DNA of 6,596 nt from an uncultured Peptococcaceae bacterium (GTDB lineage Bacteria > Bacillota > Desulfotomaculia > Desulfotomaculales > Desulfallaceae): positions 1 to 6,596 of the forward strand of contig CAJYBN010000160.1 of NCBI GenBank assembly GCA_913064925.1. Direction: 5' to 3'. A program made the position numbers and the translations under genes. Positions 1 to 4,978 of the stretch are shown piece by piece; positions within the stretch are counted from its first letter, which is position 1, and each line of letters begins with the position of its first letter. The notes under the pieces were generated by a model, which saw only the letters and a program-made list of their open reading frames with translations, was not told the DNA's origin and made no database searches.

Positions 1-319
1 AAAGCATGTCGCTAAGCAAGTCCAGTGCCAGCGCAAAATGTTCATCCAGCACCCTGGCGTAATAGCAGGTATATTCTTTGGTGGTAAAAGCGTTCAGCTG
101 CCCGCCTACAGCATCGAGCTCCTCAGCAATGTCTTTGGCGCTTCGCTTTTTAGTGCCTTTGAACATCAGGTGTTCTAAAAAGTGGGATATGCCCGCATGG
201 CCGTTGTTTTCGTCCCGCGACCCCACGTCAACCCAAACGCCCAGCGCCACGGAGCGAACATGCGGTATCTTTTCCGTAAGCACTTTCACTCCGTTATCCA
301 GTTCCGCAACCTGTATCAC
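1..319 (-). CDS. M16 family zinc peptidase (MlpA/YmxG-like), N-terminal part
   Basis: This is the first 106 codons of a gene that runs off the left edge. The start is a GTG at 319-317, preceded by a strong ribosome binding site, GGGGAGGT (333-326), with a 6-base gap. The protein begins MIQVAELDNGVKVLTEKIPH and carries the M16 signature HFLEH at residues 46-50. In M16 enzymes the two histidines bind zinc and the glutamate activates water. Flanking segments also fit the family: VGSRDEN before the motif, then LMFKGTKKRSAKDIAEELDAVGG and NAFTTKEYTCYYARV after it. The third zinc ligand, a glutamate roughly 75 residues further on, lies outside the window. The family includes mitochondrial processing peptidase-like and Bacillus MlpA/YmxG proteins; the substrate here is unknown. 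The gene follows the carboxypeptidase gene on the same strand after a 148-base gap, so it may be read from that operon or from its own promoter. The family call is firm; the subfamily rests on gene order. Confidence 0.93.
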   Translation of the reverse strand, partial: MIQVAELDNGVKVLTEKIPHVRSVALGVWVDVGSRDENNGHAGISHFLEHLMFKGTKKRSAKDIAEELDAVGGQLNAFTTKEYTCYYARVLDEHFALALDLLSDML

Positions 320-467
320 ACAGCAACCTCCCCAATTAAACAGCCATATTTCTTATTATGTATATTTTCTTGCTGTTGCGTTGAATTCCTTGTCATACGC
401 TTAAATATAATGAGCCGTGCCGGTTCAGCCGGGCGCAGGTGAGCCGCCCACACCGGCTGCGGGCGGT
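320..467 (-). other. Intergenic region between carboxypeptidase and M16 genes
   Basis: This non-coding stretch has two parts. The part next to the carboxypeptidase stop codon (about 413-467) is GC-rich and full of inverted repeats. The part nearer the M16 gene (about 334-412) is AT-rich and ends in the M16 ribosome binding site. I looked for sigma-A promoters reading leftwards and found only weak matches (for example TTCAAC, 17 bases, TACATA), which I do not call. No small open reading frame with a convincing ribosome binding site is visible. Confidence 0.6.
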
Positions 468-472
468 TCACC
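426..472 (-). repeat. Nested inverted repeats over a stop codon; hairpin or possible pseudoknot
   Basis: Arms at 438-449 (GGTGAGCCGCCC) and 461-472 (GGGCGGTTCACC) pair over 12 positions around an 11-base loop. In the minus-strand transcript one pair is an A-C mismatch; in a plus-strand transcript it would be a G-U wobble. A second perfect 7-base pair links CAGCCGG (426-432) with CCGGCTG (453-459), which lies inside the loop of the first hairpin. The two stems can therefore exclude each other or form an H-type pseudoknot. The carboxypeptidase stop codon (470-468) sits in the outer part of the first stem. No U-run follows on either strand, so this is not a classical Rho-independent terminator. 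It might slow transcription, protect a 3' end or be a dispersed repeat; the role is unknown. Confidence 0.6.
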
Positions 473-1601
473 CGTCAAAATGTATCACCCTTTTCATTAT
501 TTTTTGCAGAGGCAGCATCCTGTCCACACTACCGGCCGCGACGATGTCCGCCTGGCCGACCTGAATCCCGTCAACGAAAATGGTAACGCGGCCCAACAGC
601 TGTCCTTCCCGCACCGGGGCGGAAACGCTCGACAGCAGATTCACCTTTTTTCCCAGCAGGTCCATGCGGTTGGCAGGAATATTAACCTTAACCGCACCGG
701 CCGCCACAGCCGGAACTGTCTTGCACACCCCGCCCAGCACGGAAACCCGGGCGCACACTTCGCCGGCGTATACCACGTGAACCTGCCTGAAGCTGCTGAA
801 ACCGAATTCCAACAATCGCACTGCATCCCCAAAACGGTCGCCGTCGTTTAAAACCACCGCCAGCAGGCGCCGGCCTTCCCGGCTGGCTGAAGCAATCAAG
901 CATTTGCCTGCCTCGCTGGTAGTACCGGTTTTGACCCCGTCGGCCCAGGGATAGCGCCAGAGCAGTTTATTGGTGTTCACCAAGTGGTGTTCAAAGCTGC
1001 CGGGTTCCTTTACCAGCTTGTACCGCGTTTTAACAATGCGGCAAAAAACGGGGTTATGCAGGGCGTAACGAGTTATCAAAGCCAAGTCCAGAGCAGTTGA
1101 ATGGTGGCCCCGGACCGGCAAACCGTTGGTATTTTGAAAGCAAGTGTTCTCGGCGCCAATTAGCAGCGCCTTTTCGTTCATGAACGCGACGAAAGTCTTT
1201 TCCGAACCGGCAACATGTTCGGCAATGGCCACGCAGGCGTCGTTGCCGGAGCTCAACAATGCGCCGTAAAGAAGGTTTTCCAGGGTGAGATTTTCCCCTT
1301 GCCGTAAATGCATGGACGACTCTTCCACCGCAGCAGCGCGCGGGCTGACCCTAACCGTACCGTGCAATTCTGCGCCGGCCAGAGCAATAAGAGCCGTCAT
1401 TACTTTGGTTGTACTGGCTACCGGCCTTGGCTGTTTATGGTTTTGGGCATAAAGCACTTGACCGTTTTCCACATCCATCAATAACGCCGACTGCGCGTTA
1501 AGTGGCAGCAGCCGCTGCTCGCCCGCCCATCCCGGCGCGGGAAGCAGTAATATGTAAAGACAAAAAAATAATACCGTAAACAGACTGTCCCTAACGAGCA
1601 T
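468..1601 (-). CDS. D-alanyl-D-alanine carboxypeptidase, peptidase S11 (DacF/PBP5-like), secreted
   Basis: This low-molecular-weight penicillin-binding protein removes the terminal D-alanine from peptidoglycan pentapeptides outside the membrane, which limits cross-linking. I chose the ATG at 1601-1599 (377 aa) because the ribosome binding site GAGGTGG (1613-1607) lies 5 bases upstream. A GTG three codons earlier overlaps that site and is too close to use it. A signal peptide is visible: arginine near the start, a hydrophobic run (LFTVLFFCLYILLL) and probable cleavage after PAPGWA. The catalytic motifs are complete: STTK with nucleophile Ser63 and Lys66, SGN at 118-120, and KTG at 224-226. The remaining roughly 105 residues fit the beta-rich PBP5 C-terminal domain, and the end (LPLQKIMKRVIHF) could be the amphipathic membrane anchor of this class. 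It lies 53 bases after ylxY on the same strand, so the two are probably co-transcribed. The setting suggests a role in spore cortex or envelope formation, but a vegetative role is not excluded. Confidence 0.95.
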   Translation of the reverse strand: MLVRDSLFTVLFFCLYILLLPAPGWAGEQRLLPLNAQSALLMDVENGQVLYAQNHKQPRPVASTTKVMTALIALAGAELHGTVRVSPRAAAVEESSMHLRQGENLTLENLLYGALLSSGNDACVAIAEHVAGSEKTFVAFMNEKALLIGAENTCFQNTNGLPVRGHHSTALDLALITRYALHNPVFCRIVKTRYKLVKEPGSFEHHLVNTNKLLWRYPWADGVKTGTTSEAGKCLIASASREGRRLLAVVLNDGDRFGDAVRLLEFGFSSFRQVHVVYAGEVCARVSVLGGVCKTVPAVAAGAVKVNIPANRMDLLGKKVNLLSSVSAPVREGQLLGRVTIFVDGIQVGQADIVAAGSVDRMLPLQKIMKRVIHFDG

Positions 1602-1606
1602 AACAT

Positions 1607-1613
1607 CCACCTC
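1607..1613 (-). promoter_or_regulatory. Ribosome binding site that decides the carboxypeptidase start
   Basis: GAGGTGG on the minus strand stands 5 bases before the ATG at 1601-1599. It overlaps the alternative GTG at 1610-1608, which argues against initiation at that GTG. Confidence 0.75.
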
Positions 1614-1654
1614 GTAAATAGTCTGTCTGTACGGTACTTAAAATGCCCGGCAAG

Positions 1655-2344
1655 CTATTTTTTATTACCTGAACAGCCGAGCATTTCTCCCAACGTGACC
1701 AGGCGGTACCCCTGTGCGCGCAACCCGTCGATGATATCTGGCAAGGCGTGCACCGTCGGAGCAGTGGGATGCATAAGCACAATGGCACCGTTGTGCGCCT
1801 TGTGGAGCACCCTGGCGGTGATTGTTCCCGGCTCAGGCCGCCGCCAGTCCACGGTGTCAATGCTCCACAAAATTGTGCGATACCCCATTTCCTCCGCTGC
1901 CGCCAGCACCGCCAACCCCCTTTCTCCATAGGGTGGAGCGAAAAAGACGGGTTTTTCCCCGGTAATCCCCTTAATAACCTCTTCAGCTCTGGCTATTTCC
2001 CGGGCGTTGGCCTCCCGGGAAATTTCGTCGGGGTGCGGGTGAGAATAGCTGTGATTGCCTATTTCATGCCCCCGCTGGTATACCTCCCTGACTAGTTGGG
2101 GGAATTTTTCCGCCCACCCCCCGCCGATAAAAAAGGTTACCTTAACGTCTTTTTCCTGCAAAATATCCAGCATGCGACCGATATACTCTTCGCCCCAAAA
2201 CACGTTGCATGTTAAAGCAATTAACTTACCCTCCGGGTCGCCCCGGTACACGGGTTCTGCTACCACAGCGGCGGTTTTCCCTCCCGGCCAGTTCACCCAG
2301 AGTCCAATTAATGTGCATAGAACGACAAAGGCAAGTAATTTCAA
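1655..2344 (-). CDS. ylxY: YlxY-like sporulation protein, polysaccharide deacetylase fold, degenerate active site
   Basis: This is a NodB-fold protein of 229 aa from the TTG at 2344-2342. An N-terminal hydrophobic segment (LLAFVVLCTLIGLWVNW) acts as a signal or anchor, so the protein is probably outside the membrane. Several NodB motifs are present: HSYSH at 98-102 (the metal-binding HxxxH), DTVDW at 163-167 and LMH at 190-192. Two are not. The usual TFDD motif with the catalytic aspartate reads TCNVFWGEE at 45-53, and the arginine of the RxPY motif is alanine (APPYG, 136-140). As I recall, this pattern is typical of the sporulation family TIGR02873 (YlxY), which also sits beside pnp in Bacillus, so the symbol rests on both sequence and gene order. 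The protein may bind glycan without deacetylating it. The start is uncertain: the TTG has only a weak GGGT upstream, while the frame stays open further upstream next to a strong AGGGGG (2388-2383). Confidence 0.88.
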   Translation of the reverse strand: MKLLAFVVLCTLIGLWVNWPGGKTAAVVAEPVYRGDPEGKLIALTCNVFWGEEYIGRMLDILQEKDVKVTFFIGGGWAEKFPQLVREVYQRGHEIGNHSYSHPHPDEISREANAREIARAEEVIKGITGEKPVFFAPPYGERGLAVLAAAEEMGYRTILWSIDTVDWRRPEPGTITARVLHKAHNGAIVLMHPTAPTVHALPDIIDGLRAQGYRLVTLGEMLGCSGNKK

Positions 2345-2409
2345 TGCGGTTACCCGTTTAACGATGATAAATATGATGCCAACCCCCTGTTCGGTTAAGA
2401 CTTAATAAA

Positions 2410-2438
2410 AATATATGCTGCAGATGATTGGACCATGT
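2410..2438 (-). promoter_or_regulatory. Weak candidate sporulation sigma-E-type promoter for ylxY
   Basis: Reading leftwards, CATATATT (2417-2410) differs at one position from the sigma-E -10 consensus CATACAnT. Fourteen bases upstream, ACATGGT (2438-2432) matches the -35 element only partly. A start near 2402 would place the AGGGGG site in the leader. A promoter is expected here because pnp has its own terminator, but AT-rich DNA gives such matches by chance, so this is a low-confidence call. Confidence 0.2.
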
Positions 2439-2453
2439 TTGTACGGAACGTGG

Positions 2454-2479
2454 CCGGTAAATTATCTTGACTTTACCGG
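2454..2479. promoter_or_regulatory. Palindromic operator-like site over the -35 box
   Basis: CCGGTAAA (2454-2461) and TTTACCGG (2472-2479) form a perfect 8-base inverted repeat with a 10-base spacer. The arm centres are 18 bases apart, nearly two helical turns. The site covers the -35 box at 2467-2472, so a dimeric regulator bound here would be expected to block transcription of the downstream gene. The palindrome is seen directly; the regulator is unknown. Confidence 0.5.
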
Positions 2480-2495
2480 GTTATAATGTTTTAAT
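2467..2495 (+). promoter_or_regulatory. Sigma-A promoter for the CBS/nucleotidyltransferase gene
   Basis: TTGACT (2467-2472) and TTTAAT (2490-2495) each match consensus at 5 of 6 positions, and the spacer is exactly 17 bases. Transcription would start near 2502, giving an untranslated leader of about 60 bases before the ATG at 2563. The nearby TATAAT at 2482-2487 is only 9 bases from the -35 box and has no partner of its own. Confidence 0.65.
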
Positions 2496-2562
2496 TACTC
2501 TTAAAATTAAGATTAAGATTATTACGCCGCTATCGACTTACACGCGAAACGGGGTTGTCGAT

Positions 2563-4512
2563 ATGCACGCAAATGAGAGCACCCCTGAAGTAATCAATAT
2601 CTTAAAATCAGTAGCGCCCTTCAATTCCCTAACGCTGGAGGTGCTGCAAAAGCTTGTGCCCCTACTGCAACTGAAAACCTATCCTCCAGGTGCCTATGTT
2701 TTCAGGCAGGGTGAACCCAGCCAGCAATGCCTGTTTATCATCAGCCAGGGAGCAGCTGAAGTCGTAATAACCAATGAAAAAGGAATGGAAACCGTACTCG
2801 GCTTTCGCCAGCGTTTTGACTTTTTTGGCGAAACCGTAGCCCTGACCGACCAGCCCTACCCCGTTTCTGTGAGGGCCAAGGAGAAACTGGTCTGCTACTT
2901 GCTGCCCCGGCAGGAACTGGAGAAACTTATCAACCAGCACTCGGATTTTGCCGGTTTTTTCAGCCAAATGCTGTCCGAGCGCATGCGCGTACTATACGAG
3001 GAAATCGTCGCCGAGCAATCCTATGAAGCTTATAGCAGCGTGGAACCACCTTTGTTCAGAAAGCGTGTAAGTGAAATAATGTCCACTCCCGTGCTCACCT
3101 GTTACCCGTGGCAATCGGTCAAAACGGCCGTCGATATTATGTTCAGAAAAAACATCAGCTCACTGGTAGTCATCGACCACCAAAACAAGCCCCTCGGCAT
3201 GATCACCGAAAAAGGGCTGATAAGAAACATGATTTCCGGCAACTTGCTGGCGCCGGAGAAAATTGCCGTGGAATCGGTCATGGAGCGCGACCTCGTTACC
3301 ATCGCGCCCAACGCTTTTTTTCACCAGGCGCTGCTGGCGGTAATTAAACACCAGGTAAAGCACCTGATCGTTGTCGACAAAGGCAGGCTGGTCGGCATCG
3401 TAACATTGATGGACTTAATTAAGGCCCGCAGTACCGGCACCCTGCTGCTGACCGATGAAATCGATCATAAAAGCAGCATCGACGAGCTGGTTGACGTCGG
3501 CCAGCAGGTTGACAACATACTTAACGCTCTCGTCGCAGAAAAAGCCACTGTGCTGGAAATACTAGAAATAATGACCGAACTGCATGACCGGTTAACCCGT
3601 AAAATTATTGAAATATGTGAAGAAGCAATGGTACAAGAAGGCAGAGGGCGGCCGCCCGCAGAATACGCGTGGGTGCACATGGGCAGTGCGGGGCGGTGTG
3701 AACAGACCCTGCGCACAGACCAGGACAACGCCATCATTTACCGGGACCCCCCGGCCGACCAGGTTCAGGCGGCAGACGAATATTTTCGCCGCCTGGCAGA
3801 AAAAGTGGTGATGGGCTTAGAGAAATGCGGTTTCGCCAAGTGTAAAGGCGGCGTCATGGCTTCCAATCCCTACTGGTGCCGGTCGCTTACCGGCTGGCGC
3901 AAAGTAATCAACGAGTGGATGACTAAAGTGACCCCGGAAAACGTCCGCTCCCTAACAATCTTCCTGGATTTTCGTTTCATTTACGGCGAAAACAATTTGG
4001 TTAACGAGCTGCGCTCCTTCATTTTTGACCATGATGAAGAATCTTCAATAGTTTCCCACCTGCTGACCCAAGACGATATAAGGTTTAAAGTGCCGCTGAA
4101 CTTGCTGGGCGGGTTCATTACTAAGAAATCCGGCCCCAATAAAGGTGAGCTCAACCTGAAAAACACCGCCTCCATCCATATCGTCAACTGCATCAGAGTC
4201 TTTGCAGTAAAGCACGGCATTAAAGAAACCTCAACCTTCAACAGGATCAACAAGCTTAGCCAGTTAAAGATTATCCCGGAAGACGACGCTGAATTAATTA
4301 GCACCGCTTATGAAACGCTGATGATGTTCCGTATCAGGGAAAACATCAAAAAACTAAAACAGGGACGCGAACCGGATAATTACGTCAATCCCAACAAGCT
4401 CAGCAAGAGAGAACAGGCTTTATTGAAAGACGCCTTTACGGCCGTATCCAGATTGCAAAAGCTCACCAGCAACAGGTTTAGCATATACTGGCTCAGCTAT
4501 TTGAGCCAGTAG
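2563..4512 (+). CDS. Signal-transduction protein: cNMP-binding-like, two CBS and DUF294 nucleotidyltransferase domains (COG2905 type)
   Basis: The intact 649-aa protein has four parts: a cyclic-nucleotide-binding-like beta-barrel (about residues 15-135), two CBS domains (about 167-225 and 235-289) that usually bind adenine nucleotides, a GlnD-like nucleotidyltransferase domain (about 310-450) and a DUF294 C-terminal helical domain (about 460-610). The nucleotidyltransferase signature is complete: MGSAGRCEQ with GS at 374-375, followed by TDQDNA with metal-binding Asp386 and Asp388. In the first domain the phosphate-binding cassette keeps FFGE (87-90), but the usual PR-A segment reads QPYPVSV (97-103). 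The arginine that holds the cyclic phosphate is missing, so cAMP may not be the ligand. No membrane segment is seen; it should be cytoplasmic. I chose the ATG at 2563, with GGGG (2551-2554) 8 bases upstream, because an earlier in-frame TTG at 2467 is the promoter's -35 box. The gene runs against all its neighbours and is followed by an exonuclease remnant, its usual partner. The target it modifies is unknown. Confidence 0.92.
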   Translation: MHANESTPEVINILKSVAPFNSLTLEVLQKLVPLLQLKTYPPGAYVFRQGEPSQQCLFIISQGAAEVVITNEKGMETVLGFRQRFDFFGETVALTDQPYPVSVRAKEKLVCYLLPRQELEKLINQHSDFAGFFSQMLSERMRVLYEEIVAEQSYEAYSSVEPPLFRKRVSEIMSTPVLTCYPWQSVKTAVDIMFRKNISSLVVIDHQNKPLGMITEKGLIRNMISGNLLAPEKIAVESVMERDLVTIAPNAFFHQALLAVIKHQVKHLIVVDKGRLVGIVTLMDLIKARSTGTLLLTDEIDHKSSIDELVDVGQQVDNILNALVAEKATVLEILEIMTELHDRLTRKIIEICEEAMVQEGRGRPPAEYAWVHMGSAGRCEQTLRTDQDNAIIYRDPPADQVQAADEYFRRLAEKVVMGLEKCGFAKCKGGVMASNPYWCRSLTGWRKVINEWMTKVTPENVRSLTIFLDFRFIYGENNLVNELRSFIFDHDEESSIVSHLLTQDDIRFKVPLNLLGGFITKKSGPNKGELNLKNTASIHIVNCIRVFAVKHGIKETSTFNRINKLSQLKIIPEDDAELISTAYETLMMFRIRENIKKLKQGREPDNYVNPNKLSKREQALLKDAFTAVSRLQKLTSNRFSIYWLSYLSQ

Positions 4513-4518
4513 GGAGGT
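4511..4518 (+). promoter_or_regulatory. Strong ribosome binding site of the exonuclease remnant
   Basis: AGGGAGGT overlaps the stop codon of the upstream gene (4510-4512). Its GGAGG core lies 8 bases before a TTG at 4526-4528. The close junction suggests that the two genes were translationally coupled, and it fixes where the exonuclease gene began. Confidence 0.75.
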
Positions 4519-4525
4519 AAACAAG

Positions 4526-4931
4526 TTGTTCAGCCCGATAATTAACAATTTTGTACCAATACCAAAAGTGGTTACGCAGGCCCGTTGCCCAGTGGGTCAC
4601 GCCGTAGGATTTGACTTGGCTTTCATTAACCAAGAAGCTGAAGCAGTTCTGTCGGTGCCGTCTCTATAACGCCGTTGTAGAATAGATACTAAAATCATTG
4701 CCGCGGCACTTTATCCGGACCTTTAACGACTATTCCCTGGATTCACTGCTCTACATGCACGGCATTGAAATCAAGGACCGACATACCGCCTCGTGGGACG
4801 CAATCATGATAGCGCAGCTTTTCAGCATATTATTCGAACAATTGAGGGATAAAAATATTAATATAATGCAGAAACTATACGAGTACCTGAACGGCGGGGG
4901 CGGCACCGCGCACGACCTTATATTGTCTTAA
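4526..4931 (+). pseudogene. Decayed DnaQ-like 3'-5' exonuclease
   Basis: Two reading frames together give a recognisable but broken DEDD exonuclease. From the TTG at 4526 the frame reads 47 codons, including the ExoII-like segment VGHAVGFDLAFIN, and stops at TAA 4667-4669. Past that stop the same frame continues with RRCRIDTKIIAAALYPDL, matching the family's IDT/LDT segment, up to TAA 4724-4726. The homology then moves to another frame: NDYSLDSLLYMHGIEIKDRH, then TASWDAIMIAQLF, ending at 4931, with the ExoIII-type HxxxxD (H, then D five residues later). The first frame also lacks the ExoI motif (DxE) and most of the N-terminal region, so there has been an upstream deletion too. Intact relatives are roughly 200 residues and often follow COG2905-type genes. 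The damage therefore comprises a deletion, a nonsense codon and a frameshift; one sequencing error could not explain all of it. Activity is very unlikely, although a 47-residue peptide could still be made. Confidence 0.85.
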
Positions 4932-4948
4932 GTATATGACAATAAAAT

Positions 4949-4971
4949 AACCCCTTTGTTGAAGAGGGGTT
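4949..4971 (-). terminator. Rho-independent terminator of pnp
   Basis: A 9-pair stem (4949-4957 with 4963-4971, one G-U type pair) encloses a 5-base loop. On the minus strand it is followed by the T-rich run TTATTTTATT, and it begins 7 bases after the pnp stop codon. On the plus strand GATGAGG follows instead, so it should not efficiently stop the convergent exonuclease/CBS transcript. No separate plus-strand terminator is visible. Confidence 0.85.
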
Positions 4972-4978
4972 GATGAGG

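Noticed and set aside
417..851. Plus-strand open frame of 144 codons opposite the carboxypeptidase gene
   Set aside because: It is antisense to the well-supported S11 C-terminal domain and has low-complexity, His/Gln/Asn-rich composition typical of a shadow frame.
2467..2487. TTGACT paired with TATAAT as a promoter
   Set aside because: The spacer is only 9 bases, too short for sigma-A; TTTAAT at 2490 gives the correct 17.
2467..2562. N-terminal extension of the CBS protein starting from TTG at 2467
   Set aside because: The TTG is part of the -35 box, the added residues (rich in I, K and T) match no domain, and the ATG at 2563 has a suitable upstream GGGG.
4698..4931. Independent 77-codon small gene
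   Set aside because: Its residues from NDYSLDSL onward are the C-terminal part of the exonuclease, and the residues before that are an out-of-frame reading of LYPDL; it has no own ribosome binding site.
4949..4971. Bidirectional terminator serving the plus-strand module as well
   Set aside because: The plus-strand sequence after the stem is GATGAGG with no T-run, so only pnp termination is supported.
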